A DNA stretch of 64,000 nucleotides from Kerstersia gyiorum (GTDB taxonomy: Bacteria > Pseudomonadota > Gammaproteobacteria > Burkholderiales > Burkholderiaceae_B), in NCBI RefSeq assembly GCF_004216755.1, contig NZ_SGWZ01000001.1:1054001-1118000 (forward strand), written 5' to 3'. Of this stretch, positions 1 to 8,994 are shown piece after piece; position 1 is the first letter of the stretch; every line of letters begins with the position of its first letter. The translations under genes and the position numbers were made by a program. The notes below the pieces were generated by a model. That model saw nothing but the letters and a program-made list of their open reading frames with translations, did not search any database and had not been told where the DNA came from.

Positions 1-11
1 TGTGCTAATGT

Positions 12-26
12 TGAGAAAAATTCTCA
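12..26. promoter_or_regulatory. Inverted repeat just upstream of pncB
   Basis: TGAGAA-AAA-TTCTCA forms a 6-bp inverted repeat ending 8 bases before the pncB start. It could be an operator or a small leader hairpin. No repressor gene is visible here and the upstream DNA is cut by the window edge, so its role is unknown. Confidence 0.3.
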
Positions 27-33
27 TGCAGCC

Positions 34-1209
34 ATGATTATTAAATCTTTACTCGATACCGACTTATACAAATTTACTATGATGCAAGTCGTCCTGCATC
101 ATTTCCCCGCCGCTCAGGTCGAGTATCGCTACAAGTGCCGCACCCAGGGCGTGGACCTCGTTCCGTACCTCGACGAAATTCGCGACGAAGTGCGCGCGCT
201 GTGCGCGCTGCGCTTCACGGACGACGAGCTGGCCTACCTCAGCGGCCTGCGCTTCATCAAGAGCGACTTCGTCGATTTCCTCGGCCTGTTCCATCTGCCC
301 GAGCGTTGCATCCACATCGAAAAGGGCGAGCAGCCCGGCGAAATTGCCATCACCGTGCGTGGCCCGTGGCTGCATACCATCCTGTTTGAAATTCCGGTTC
401 TGGCGATTGTCAATGAAGTGTATTTTCGCAACACTCGGCAGCAACCGGACTGGGAAGAAGGCCGGCAGCGGCTGAAAGACAAGATCCAGCTGGTCCGCCA
501 GGCCTCCGATCTCGAGCATTTCCGCCTGGCGGATTACGGCACCCGGCGCCGGTTTTCCCGTACCTGGCACGAAGAAGTCCTGCAGACCTTGCAGGCCGGC
601 CTGGGCAAGCATCTGGTCGGCACCAGCAACGTCGACCTGGCCATGCGCAACGGCTTGATTCCGCTGGGCACCATGGCGCACGAATACCTGCAGGCATGTC
701 AGGCGCTGGGGCCGCGCCTGCGTGATTCCCAGGTGTTCGCCCTGGAAATGTGGGCGCGCGAGTACCGCGGAGACCTGGGCATCGCCCTGTCGGACGTCTA
801 CGGGCTGGAAGCTTTCCTGCGCGACTTCGACATGTATTTCTGCAAGCTTTTCGATGGCGCGCGCCATGATTCCGGCGATCCCTTCGAGTGGGGTGAACGG
901 CTGCTGGCGCACTACCAGGCCAACCGGGTCGATCCTCGCGACAAAACACTGGTATTTTCGGATTCACTGGATTTTCCCAAGGCCATCGAGCTGGCCCGTC
1001 GCTTCGAAGGGCGCTGCAAGGTATCGTTCGGCATAGGTACCAACCTGACCAACGACCTGGGCTATGCGCCATTGCAGATCGTCATGAAAATGGTGCGCTG
1101 CAATGGCCAGCCGGTGGCAAAGGTCTCTGATGCACCGGAAAAAACCATGTGCGATGATCCTGCCTATCTGGCGTACCTGCGCCAGGTATTCAATCTGCCG
1201 CCGGTCTGA
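34..1209 (+). CDS. pncB: Nicotinate phosphoribosyltransferase
   Basis: Makes nicotinate mononucleotide from nicotinate and PRPP, using ATP, in the Preiss-Handler NAD salvage pathway in the cytoplasm. The 391-residue protein has the usual length and the typical N-terminus (SLLDTDLYKFTMMQ), the central segment TSNVDLAMR..IPLGTMAHEY, whose His is the likely phosphorylated residue of the family, and FSDSLDF plus GTNLTND in the C-terminal barrel. The ATG at 34 is the only sensible start because the ATG at 26 is stopped after three codons; no clear ribosome site precedes it. A RidA-family gene follows 35 bases downstream on the same strand. Identification is firm. Confidence 0.96.
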   Translation: MIIKSLLDTDLYKFTMMQVVLHHFPAAQVEYRYKCRTQGVDLVPYLDEIRDEVRALCALRFTDDELAYLSGLRFIKSDFVDFLGLFHLPERCIHIEKGEQPGEIAITVRGPWLHTILFEIPVLAIVNEVYFRNTRQQPDWEEGRQRLKDKIQLVRQASDLEHFRLADYGTRRRFSRTWHEEVLQTLQAGLGKHLVGTSNVDLAMRNGLIPLGTMAHEYLQACQALGPRLRDSQVFALEMWAREYRGDLGIALSDVYGLEAFLRDFDMYFCKLFDGARHDSGDPFEWGERLLAHYQANRVDPRDKTLVFSDSLDFPKAIELARRFEGRCKVSFGIGTNLTNDLGYAPLQIVMKMVRCNGQPVAKVSDAPEKTMCDDPAYLAYLRQVFNLPPV

Positions 1210-1244
1210 TTTGGCCAGGCCGGTTTTTATTTAGGAAGCAAAAA

Positions 1245-1598
1245 ATGTCGGAAATCAAACGATTCAACGTGGGCAAGCGCCTGTCGGATATGGCTGTTTA
1301 CAACGGCGTGGCCTATCTGGCCGGTCAAGTGCCGGATGACACGACCAAGGACATCGTCGGCCAGACGAAGGAAGTCCTGGCGATCATCGACGGCCTGCTC
1401 AAGGAAGCCGGCACCGACAAGTCGCGCATCCTGTACGCCCAGGTTTTCGTTGCCAACATGAAGGAATTCGATGGCATGAACCAGGCCTGGGACGAATGGG
1501 TCGCCGGTATCCAGGCGCCTCCGCGTGCCACGATCGAAGCCCGCCTGGCCAATCCGGACGTCAAGGTGGAAATCGTTGTTACGGCTGCGCTGCAGTAA
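1245..1598 (+). CDS. RidA family protein (YoaB-like, probable enamine/imine deaminase)
   Basis: 117-residue RidA/YjgF-family protein. RidA proteins hydrolyse reactive 2-aminoacrylate and other imines released by PLP enzymes. The signature PPRATIEARL is present near the end, with the conserved arginine at about residue 94. Size and the short form resemble the YoaB branch more than RidA itself, so the exact substrate is not certain. TTAGGAAG upstream is a good ribosome site. It lies 35 bases after pncB and may be co-transcribed. Its last 20 bases overlap the convergent mtfA. Confidence 0.88.
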   Translation: MSEIKRFNVGKRLSDMAVYNGVAYLAGQVPDDTTKDIVGQTKEVLAIIDGLLKEAGTDKSRILYAQVFVANMKEFDGMNQAWDEWVAGIQAPPRATIEARLANPDVKVEIVVTAALQ

Positions 1599-2430
1599 TT
1601 GAACGATTGCGCGGGTCTTGCCGGTAATAGCGGCTCAGCTGCTCGTACCAGGCCGGCATGGCCTGCGCCAGACGCAGGGGGTCGACGAAAAAGACCTCCG
1701 AACTGACCGCGAAGAATTCTGCTTCGTCGGTTGCCGCATAAGGGTCCAGCAGCAGGTCCTCGTACCAGGGGTCTGCCTCCGGGCTGTCAGGATCGACATC
1801 CGGCGGCAGCGTTGCTTCAATATCTTCGAGTTGGCAGCGCAGGGTTTCCAGGGCTTCATCCAGAATCTGCCGCCAGCGGCGCGGCGCGAGTCCTGCATGC
1901 CCCTCGAGCAGCGGCGTGCCATCGGCATCGCCGGCATAGAGGTCGAGCTTGTGCGCGAACTCATGGATCACCACATTGAAACCCGGGCTGCCCGGGTCGA
2001 CGGTATCGTCCCAAGACAGCAGCACCGGCCCGCCGTCCCAGGCCTGGCCAGCCGCTTCTTCCATATATTCGTGCACCACGCCGAAGACATCGGCATCCTG
2101 GCGCGGGATGAGAAAACCGCTGGGATAAACGATGATTTCATCCCAACCCGCATAAAGTTCCACCGGCAAGTGCAGGATGGGCAGGCAGGCCTGTGCTGCG
2201 ATGGTCAGCCGGATGCGGTTGTCTATCACCATGCCCTGCGCACCATTGATGGTTTTGCTGGCCAGCAGCCAGGCCGTGCGTTGCAGCAAGAGCGTGCGTT
2301 CAGTGTCGTCGAGCGCGGCGAGGTAGGGCGCGGCGCGCAACGTTGCCTCCCAGAGGTCGGCTGGAATCCTGGCCTGCATGCGTTCGGTGGCGCTGCGGGA
2401 GGCGCCGGAACCTGTCAACCAGCGGAACAT
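1579..2430 (-). CDS. mtfA: MtfA family zinc peptidase (M90, DgsA/Mlc-inactivating factor)
   Basis: 283-residue cytosolic metallopeptidase of family M90. The zinc site HEFAH is at residues 156-160 within the conserved block FNVVIHEFAHKLD, and the C-terminal part carries the family segment EFFAVSSEVFF. In E. coli MtfA binds the glucose repressor Mlc; no Mlc or PTS gene is visible here, so only the peptidase family is claimed. The gene ends 20 bases inside the 3' end of the convergent ridA-like gene. Roughly 240 bases separate its start from relA, which reads the other way. Confidence 0.9.
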   Translation of the reverse strand: MFRWLTGSGASRSATERMQARIPADLWEATLRAAPYLAALDDTERTLLLQRTAWLLASKTINGAQGMVIDNRIRLTIAAQACLPILHLPVELYAGWDEIIVYPSGFLIPRQDADVFGVVHEYMEEAAGQAWDGGPVLLSWDDTVDPGSPGFNVVIHEFAHKLDLYAGDADGTPLLEGHAGLAPRRWRQILDEALETLRCQLEDIEATLPPDVDPDSPEADPWYEDLLLDPYAATDEAEFFAVSSEVFFVDPLRLAQAMPAWYEQLSRYYRQDPRNRSITAAQP

Positions 2431-2667
2431 ATCGGCTTGCGTCCTGGGTCAGGGAGTTCGTTGGGCGGGTGACTGCAGCGGTGCAGGGGCTGCACCGCCA
2501 GGGTGAATTGTTGCATGCTCAGGCCCCTTGGCGTCACTGGCGTGCCATGATGGTGCATATGCCGTTTTCTCGTTTGAATGTCGATTCGGGCTGGTGTAGA
2601 GTGTCTGCTCCGATATTGGCCCGCGGTGTTCGCGGGCTTTTCGTGTTATCAGCCGCGATGGCGCTTT

Positions 2668-4869
2668 ATGAAGTTATCTGACGATCCGCCCGCCGATTCA
2701 CTGTCCGATGCCGCATGGCAGGAGCGCGTTTGCGCCGGTCTGGACGAAGCTGGACGCGAACTGGTGCTGCGTGCCAGGGACTGGGCGTTGCCGCATCTGC
2801 AGGGAGAAATCGCGATTTCCGGCGAGCCGGTGGAACACCATGCCGCCGGGGCCGCGCGCATCCTGGCCGATTTGCAGACTGACGCGGAAGTGCGCGCGGC
2901 GGCGTTGCTGGGCGCTATTCCTGAAACCAGCGCGACCCGTGACGAAATGGTCATCAAGGCCTTCGGTCCGGCCATTGGCCGCCTGGTGCAGGGCAGCCGG
3001 GCGTTGCTGAAACTGACGGCTGCCACGCGTGATTCCAGCGACAGCGCCGCCGACAGCGGCGCGCAGAAGGAAATGCTGCGCAAGATGCTGCTGGCCATGG
3101 CCGCAGACCTGCGCATCGTGCTGATGCGGCTGGCTTCGCGCTACCAGACATTGCGCTGGCATGCGGCCACCAAGCAGCCCTGCACGCGCGAGTTCGCTCG
3201 CGAAACGCTGGATATCTACACGCCGCTGGCCAACCGCCTGGGCATCTGGCAAATCAAGTGGGAAATGGAAGACCTGGCCTTCCGCTTTCTCGACAGCGAC
3301 AAATACAAGGAAATCGCGCGGCTGCTGGAAGAAAAACGCACCGAGCGCGAGGCTTTCATCCGCAATGCCATTGAGCGCATCCGCGAGGCGCTGGCAGCGG
3401 CGGGCCTGGATGCCGATATCAGCGGCAGGCCCAAGCATATCTACAGCATCTGGAACAAGATGCGCATCAAGCGGCTGGCGTTCTCGCAGCTCTACGACCT
3501 GCGCGCACTGCGCGTGATCGTCGAGGACGAGCGGGCCTGCTATACCGCGCTTGGCGTGGTGCAGGCGCTCTGGTCGCCGCTGACGGATGAATTCGACGAT
3601 TACATTTCGCGTCCCAAGCCCAATGGCTACCGCTCGCTGCATACGGTGCTGCTCGATAAGGATGGACGGCCCTTCGAAGTGCAGATCCGTACCCGCGAAA
3701 TGCATAACCATGCCGAGTTCGGCATGGCGGCGCACTGGCACTACAAAGAGGCCGGCAAGCGTGGCGGCCAGGTTGCAGCTTCCAGTGCGGAAGACCGGCA
3801 AGTGTCCTGGCTGCGCCAGCTGCTGGCCTGGAATGCCGACGTCTCGGCAGGCGGTCCGGGGGCGCAGGATGAGGCCGGCAAGAGCGGTGGTCGCATTTAT
3901 GTAATGACGCCGCAGGCGCGGGTGATAGAGCTGCCGGAGGGCGCCACACCGGTGGATTTCGCCTATAGCCTGCACACCGACCTTGGCCACCGTTGCCGTG
4001 GCGCGCGCGTCAACGGGCAGATGGTGCCTTTGCTCACGCGGCTGTCGACGGGCCAGACGGTGGAAATTATCGCGGCCAAGTCTGGCGGGCCATCCCGGGA
4101 CTGGCTTAATCCGCAACTGGGCTACCTGGCCAGTTCCCGGGCGCGCAGCAAGGTTCGGCTGTGGTTCAACGCCATCGAACTGCAGCAGCGCATTACGCAG
4201 GGCCAGGCGCTGGTGGAAAAGGAATTGCAACGCCTGGGCAAGACGGCGGTGAACCTGGAACAGCTGGCGCAGCAGCATGGTTTTGCCAAGGCTGACGACC
4301 TCTATATCGCGGTGGCCAAGGACGAGTTCAGCCTGCGCCATCTCGAAGCGGGCTTCAATGGCCCGGTTGAACGCGACGAGCCCGGCATGGTGGCCAGCGG
4401 CAAGTCCACCCAGATGGCCGGCGGGAAGACCGGCGTGCTGGTCGTGGGGGTCGATTCCCTGATGACGCAATTGGCGCGCTGCTGCCGGCCTGCGCCGCCC
4501 GATGCCATCCGCGGTTTCGTGACGCGTGGCCGGGGCGTGTCCATCCATCGCGACGATTGCCACAGTTTCGCGGCATTGGCGGCGCGCCATCCTGAGCGTG
4601 TGATTGACGTGGCCTGGGGCGGCCGCGCCGACGACGCACGCTATCCGGTGGACATCAGCGTGCGCGCGCAGGACCGCTCAGGCCTGTTGCGCGATATTTC
4701 CGAAGCCTTTGCCAAGCTGCGGCTCAATGTCATCGGTGTGAACACTCAGAGCAGGCAATCCCTGGCGCACATGATCTTCACGGTAGAGGTCATTGACGGC
4801 GAACAGCTGGGGCGTGCTGTTCATGTGCTGGGTGAAGTCCCGGGCGTATTGTCGGTGCAGCGCCGCTGA
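2668..4869 (+). CDS. relA: GTP pyrophosphokinase RelA, (p)ppGpp synthetase
   Basis: Makes (p)ppGpp from ATP and GTP/GDP on stalled ribosomes. From the ATG at 2668 the protein is 733 residues, matching the family; an in-frame upstream start at 2578 would add 30 unrelated residues. Order: pseudo-HD domain (first ~180), synthetase domain with EFDDYISRPKPNGYRS (the acidic ExDD form typical of RelA rather than bifunctional SpoT), TGS domain from about RIYVMTPQA, a cysteine-containing ARCCRP segment, and a C-terminal ACT domain. The hydrolase HDxxED motif is missing (the region reads LLGAIPETSA), so hydrolysis should be lost. Identification is firm. Confidence 0.96.
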   Translation: MKLSDDPPADSLSDAAWQERVCAGLDEAGRELVLRARDWALPHLQGEIAISGEPVEHHAAGAARILADLQTDAEVRAAALLGAIPETSATRDEMVIKAFGPAIGRLVQGSRALLKLTAATRDSSDSAADSGAQKEMLRKMLLAMAADLRIVLMRLASRYQTLRWHAATKQPCTREFARETLDIYTPLANRLGIWQIKWEMEDLAFRFLDSDKYKEIARLLEEKRTEREAFIRNAIERIREALAAAGLDADISGRPKHIYSIWNKMRIKRLAFSQLYDLRALRVIVEDERACYTALGVVQALWSPLTDEFDDYISRPKPNGYRSLHTVLLDKDGRPFEVQIRTREMHNHAEFGMAAHWHYKEAGKRGGQVAASSAEDRQVSWLRQLLAWNADVSAGGPGAQDEAGKSGGRIYVMTPQARVIELPEGATPVDFAYSLHTDLGHRCRGARVNGQMVPLLTRLSTGQTVEIIAAKSGGPSRDWLNPQLGYLASSRARSKVRLWFNAIELQQRITQGQALVEKELQRLGKTAVNLEQLAQQHGFAKADDLYIAVAKDEFSLRHLEAGFNGPVERDEPGMVASGKSTQMAGGKTGVLVVGVDSLMTQLARCCRPAPPDAIRGFVTRGRGVSIHRDDCHSFAALAARHPERVIDVAWGGRADDARYPVDISVRAQDRSGLLRDISEAFAKLRLNVIGVNTQSRQSLAHMIFTVEVIDGEQLGRAVHVLGEVPGVLSVQRR

Positions 4870-4949
4870 TTCTGCCCGGAAAAACCAGGGCCGCGTCCCT
4901 TGCTGGTGCGACCCTGGCGGCCCTGGTGGCTGCGCGTGCCGCGACGGCC

Positions 4950-5726
4950 TCAGGCCAGGCCGTGCTGCTGCACCAGGATGTGCGACTGCATGCCGCCATC
5001 GACGGGCACATTGACGCCGCGCATCCAGACCGAGCCGCTGCTCAGCAGGAAGGCCACGACAGGCGCGATATCCGAAGGACGGCCGGGGCGGTCCATGGTT
5101 TTCATGTCTTCTTCGGCTCGCGCGCCCAGCGTTTCGATGAAATCTCCCAGAATGGGCGTATCGACTGGCCCGGGGCTGACTGCATTCATGCGTATCCCGC
5201 GATCGCGCCAGGTCCAGCGGTTCTGCATGGTCCAGGCGATCAGGGCTTCCTTGGAAAAGAAATAACTGCGTGCGCCGCTGATGTCATGCTGCTGGCAGAA
5301 GTCGGCGACGCCATCGAAATCCAGCGATTCGCTGGCGCGGATAGCAGGAATGGCTTCGGGCCAGCCAATACCGGCCAGCGAGGCCAGGTTGACGATGGCG
5401 GCATTCTGCGCCAGCTTGGGCAGCACGCCTTGCGTCAGGTATTTCAGGCCCACCAGATTGACACGCAGCACCTGTTCGGCTGGCCGGGTGGGCGGCAGGC
5501 CGGCGATATTGGCCAGACCGTCAAGCTGGGCGGGCAACTGTGCCAGCAGCGTGTCGATGGAAGTGCGGTCGCCCAGATCAGCCTGGATGAACTGCGCGAC
5601 ATCTACCTTGGGCGGGTTGATGTCCACACCAATGACGCGTGCCCCCTGGGCGGTAGCGACTTTGGCGGTTTCTGCGCCGATGCCGGACGAGACGCCTGTG
5701 ATCACTAGGGTTTTATCTTGCAGCAT
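4950..5726 (-). CDS. SDR oxidoreductase, coniferyl-alcohol dehydrogenase-like
   Basis: 258-residue short-chain dehydrogenase. The NAD(P)-binding motif TGVSSGIG is at residues 10-17, the NLAS serine at 116 and the YFFSK catalytic pair at Y155/K159. The pattern GLANIAGLP and the end SGSVWMRGVNVPVDGG match the coniferyl-alcohol/3-alpha-hydroxysteroid dehydrogenase subgroup, with CalA of Pseudomonas as the best-known relative. It lies about 220 bases downstream of an aldehyde dehydrogenase on the same strand. Together they could oxidise an aromatic alcohol to the aldehyde and then the acid. The substrate is inferred, not shown. Confidence 0.82.
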   Translation of the reverse strand: MLQDKTLVITGVSSGIGAETAKVATAQGARVIGVDINPPKVDVAQFIQADLGDRTSIDTLLAQLPAQLDGLANIAGLPPTRPAEQVLRVNLVGLKYLTQGVLPKLAQNAAIVNLASLAGIGWPEAIPAIRASESLDFDGVADFCQQHDISGARSYFFSKEALIAWTMQNRWTWRDRGIRMNAVSPGPVDTPILGDFIETLGARAEEDMKTMDRPGRPSDIAPVVAFLLSSGSVWMRGVNVPVDGGMQSHILVQQHGLA

Positions 5727-5946
5727 AACGGTTCCTTTTGACAGACTCCCGCATGCCAGCCCGGGGCTGGCAGGGAATGCCAGGGCCGGACGAAGGGCCG
5801 GACTGGCTCAGGGTGCAGCGAGGCCGCAGGAGAAGCAGGCCGCGCTTCGCAGGAAGCCGTGGCCTGGGCAAGGCTGGCGGGCGGGGCCGGTTCCGCGGCG
5901 CCTGGCAGAAGGCCAGACGTGCCGGGACGGCCGAGCCTGCAATACC

Positions 5947-7401
5947 TTAGAAAGGATAATGGCGCGGCGCGGTCTGCACCGTGATCCAGCGCAATTCGGT
6001 GAAGGCTTCGATGCCGGCTTTGCCGCCGAAACGGCCATAGCCGGAATTCTTCACGCCGCCAAAGGGCATCTGTGCTTCGTCGTGCACCGTCGGGCCGTTG
6101 ATATGGCAGATGCCGGCTTCGATGCGGGCAGCGATCTGCCAGGCGCGGGCGATGTCGCGGCTGAAGATGGCCGACGACAGGCCGAATTCATTGTCGTTGG
6201 CGATGGCGATGGCTTCTTCGTCGCCATTGACGCGCACGATGGCCTTGACCGGGCCGAAGGTTTCTTCGCTGTAGATGCCCATTTCCGGCGTGACGTGATC
6301 CAGCAGCGTGGCGGGAATCAGGGTGCTGTCGGCCTTGCCGCCGCATACCAGCTTGGCGCCCTTGGCCAGCGCATCGTCGACCAGTGCATTGCAGCGGTCC
6401 ACGGTGCTTTGGTCAACCACGGAGCCAAGGACTGCCGGGCCTTTGCGCGGGTCGCCCAGCGGCAGGGATTGCGCCTTGGCAGCCAGGCGCGCGACGAATT
6501 CGTCGCCAATGGCGTTATCCACGATGATGCGTTCGGTGGACATGCAGATCTGCCCTGAATTGGCGAACGCGCCGAAACTGGCGGCCTGCACGGCGGCGTC
6601 GATATCGGCATCGGCCAGCACCAGGAAGGGCGCCTTGCCGCCCAGTTCCAGCACGGCGGGCTTGAGATACTTGGCGCAGGTTTGCGCGATGATGCGGCCC
6701 ACCCGGGTGGAGCCGGTGAAGTTCACGCGGCGTACGGCCGGATGGGCGACGATGGCTTCCACTACCGCGCCGGCATCGGCAGGGGCGTTGGTGACGAAGT
6801 TGACTACGCCGTCCGGCAGGCCGGCTTCCTGCAGCGCCTCGATGATCAGGCCATGGGTGGCGGGGCTCAGTTCCGAGCCTTTCAGGATGACGGTATTGCC
6901 GCAGGCCAGCGGCGTGGCAATGGCACGCACCGCCAGGATGATGGGGGCGTTCCAGGGAGCAATGCCCAGCACGACGCCGGCAGGTTGACGCACGGCCATG
7001 GCAAGGCTGCCAGGAACATTGGAAGGAATCAGCTCGCCGTTGATCTGCGTGGTCAGGGAGGCGGCTTCCTGCAGCATGCCGGCAGCCAGGTGGACGTTGA
7101 AGCCGGCCCACATGGCCGAAGCGCCGGTTTCGCTGGCCATGGCGCGGGCGAAGGCTTCGCCCTTGGCTTCCAGGGACACGGCCGCTTTCAGCAGCAGGTC
7201 GCGGCGTTCGCCCGGACCCATGGCAGCCCAGGCAGGGAAGGCGCGGGCAGCGGCTTCGGCAGCGGCATGGGCGTCGTCGGCGGTGGCGGCGGGCGCGCGC
7301 GTGGCAACGCTGCCGTCCAGCGGGTTGCGGCGCTCGAAGGTGGCACCGTTGGCGGCGCTGCGGCGCTGGCCGCCAATCAGCATCTGGATGTCAGTGGTCA
7401 T
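5947..7401 (-). CDS. NAD(P)-dependent aldehyde dehydrogenase (vanillin/salicylaldehyde dehydrogenase-like)
   Basis: 484-residue ALDH superfamily enzyme. Visible active-site features are APWN (N151), the cofactor-binding KGSELSP, FTGSTRVG, LELGGKAP with general base E252, and the catalytic C286 in NSGQICMSTE. The sequence style is that of the aromatic aldehyde branch (vanillin, salicylaldehyde, benzaldehyde, coniferyl aldehyde dehydrogenases). It is followed by an SDR alcohol dehydrogenase and faced by a divergent AraC-family regulator across about 300 bases, suggesting an inducible catabolic unit. The true substrate is not determined by sequence. Confidence 0.88.
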   Translation of the reverse strand: MTTDIQMLIGGQRRSAANGATFERRNPLDGSVATRAPAATADDAHAAAEAAARAFPAWAAMGPGERRDLLLKAAVSLEAKGEAFARAMASETGASAMWAGFNVHLAAGMLQEAASLTTQINGELIPSNVPGSLAMAVRQPAGVVLGIAPWNAPIILAVRAIATPLACGNTVILKGSELSPATHGLIIEALQEAGLPDGVVNFVTNAPADAGAVVEAIVAHPAVRRVNFTGSTRVGRIIAQTCAKYLKPAVLELGGKAPFLVLADADIDAAVQAASFGAFANSGQICMSTERIIVDNAIGDEFVARLAAKAQSLPLGDPRKGPAVLGSVVDQSTVDRCNALVDDALAKGAKLVCGGKADSTLIPATLLDHVTPEMGIYSEETFGPVKAIVRVNGDEEAIAIANDNEFGLSSAIFSRDIARAWQIAARIEAGICHINGPTVHDEAQMPFGGVKNSGYGRFGGKAGIEAFTELRWITVQTAPRHYPF

Positions 7402-7707
7402 GGCTTGTTCCTTTCCTTGTGTGGGCAGAGGCCCGCCGCTTGCGGGCCGGCCGACTGTTTTGTCTCGCGTATTGAATGGCGCTCGCGGCGGCCTGTCCGG
7501 CCGCCTGCCTGGCTGCGCTTTGCCTATCGTAGACCGGAGGCGCCATGCCTGCTTGCCTGAAAGCGCAGTGACGGTTTGCCTGATGAGGCAAGAAGATCAG
7601 TGTTTTCCCTTGGTTGGCTCGACCCACGGCGCTTCATGGCGTTTTATGCCTGCTCCGGTCAGGGGCGGTGGAGTATGGCGCGCCAGTGGGGAATAATTGG
7701 GGGGATA
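7402..7707. promoter_or_regulatory. Divergent control region between aldehyde dehydrogenase and AraC regulator
   Basis: About 306 bases without a convincing gene. It holds several inverted repeats: GCCCGC-CGCTT-GCGGGC at 7431-7447, a GGCGGCC/GGCCGCC pair near 7484-7502, and TTGCCT-GATG-AGGCAA at 7576-7591. The last is a good candidate site for the adjacent AraC-family protein. No clear sigma-70 promoter could be picked with confidence. Confidence 0.35.
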
Positions 7708-8814
7708 ATGACAGTCCAGCCGGATGCCCATACAGGGCATCCATCCAGATCCGGGAGTTTCGTCATGGCGTCCAGTCCGCTTGCCAGTCGCTCAGGAACG
7801 TCGCTGTTGCCGGCCGCGCCAGGCCAGGCAACGCCCACTGCCGCGCACGCGCAACGCCCGTCAGGGGCGGGGACGGTGTTGAGCACGGATGGCCTGCATG
7901 CAGCCGAAACGGCGCCGGCCTGGACGGAATGGATGGGCCAACTGTTCCATGGCATTGAATCCGATCTTTATGGCGACGCCAGTTTCGATGGCCGCGTAGC
8001 CACGGCCTGCGCCGGCGACGTCGTGCTGACACGGCTGCAGGCCAACCGCCACCGGGTGCGGCGGCGCGGCAGCGCCAGTTGCCGTCCCGACGCGGATTAC
8101 CTGAAAATCGTCGCGCCCTGGCAGGGTGAGGCTCAGGTGGAGCAGGAAGGGCGCCTGGCTCGGGTGCGCCCCGGTGGGTGGGCGGTCTACGACATGACAC
8201 GCAGCTATTGCGTGTCCAACCCCCAGTATTCCGATCATCTGATTGTCATGGTGCCGCGCGCCGCGCTGGCCGAACGAGGTTTGGCGCTGGCGCCCCTGAT
8301 GGGGCGGGGCACGGGCGGCAGCGGCATTGCGCGGGTCGCGCTGGAAGCCATGCGTAGTACCTACCAGGAACTGCAGCACATGGCGCCTGGCACGGCCAGT
8401 GGCGCAGGCGCGGCAATCGCCGAGCTGGTGCGCCTGTCGTTGCTGGAAATGAGCGGCGAGCAGACCGCTGTCAGCCGCCAGGAAGCTTTCCGGGATAGTG
8501 TGCGGGAATACATCGGACGCCACTTGCGCGACCCGGGACTGACGCTGGATCAGATCGCCCTGGCGTTCGGTTGCAGCAAGCGACATTTGCACCATGCCTT
8601 TGCCGGTGCGGAGCAGTCTATCGCGCACTACATCATGCAGCGCCGCTTGCAGGCCTGCATGCGGGATTTGCGTGATCCGGCCATGGCGGGGCAGACCATC
8701 ACGGATATTGCCTTTGCCTGGGGATTCAGCAATGGCGCGCATTTCAGCCGCGTCTTCCGTGACCACAGCGGGCTGTCCCCGACGGATTTCCGGCGCCAGG
8801 CCATGTTGTCCTGA
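7708..8814 (+). CDS. AraC family transcriptional regulator (FeaR-like domain layout)
   Basis: About 368 residues. The N-terminal two thirds look like the AraC-binding-like (cupin) domain found in FeaR, AreR and similar catabolic activators (YLKIVAPWQGEAQVEQEGR and GGWAVYDMTRSY). The last 100 residues are the double helix-turn-helix, with ITDIAFAWGFSNGAHFSRVFRDHSGLSPTDFRR. FeaR itself controls an aldehyde dehydrogenase gene, so control of the divergent aldehyde dehydrogenase/SDR pair is a natural inference. The start is uncertain: ATG 7708 and ATG 7765 (after GGGAG) are both possible, and the frame is also open upstream to 7576. Confidence 0.85.
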   Translation: MTVQPDAHTGHPSRSGSFVMASSPLASRSGTSLLPAAPGQATPTAAHAQRPSGAGTVLSTDGLHAAETAPAWTEWMGQLFHGIESDLYGDASFDGRVATACAGDVVLTRLQANRHRVRRRGSASCRPDADYLKIVAPWQGEAQVEQEGRLARVRPGGWAVYDMTRSYCVSNPQYSDHLIVMVPRAALAERGLALAPLMGRGTGGSGIARVALEAMRSTYQELQHMAPGTASGAGAAIAELVRLSLLEMSGEQTAVSRQEAFRDSVREYIGRHLRDPGLTLDQIALAFGCSKRHLHHAFAGAEQSIAHYIMQRRLQACMRDLRDPAMAGQTITDIAFAWGFSNGAHFSRVFRDHSGLSPTDFRRQAMLS

Positions 8815-8994
8815 GGCTCGCGGGCGGCCATTCCGCCGGGGCCGCGCCACTGCATGAAAGGGTATCCTGGCGGCCTGTGTGGGCCTGTTCCGGGACGGAC
8901 GCGCTACAGGTCGGTTCAGCTCGGGTAAAATGCCCGATTGCTTATCGGATCCCGCCTTGTCTGGCGGGATATTGTTAGAGGCGGGAGAATCCTG

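Noticed and set aside
2698..4590. 630-codon open frame antisense to relA
   Set aside because: Complement of a strongly conserved gene, His/Arg/Gln-rich without a domain.
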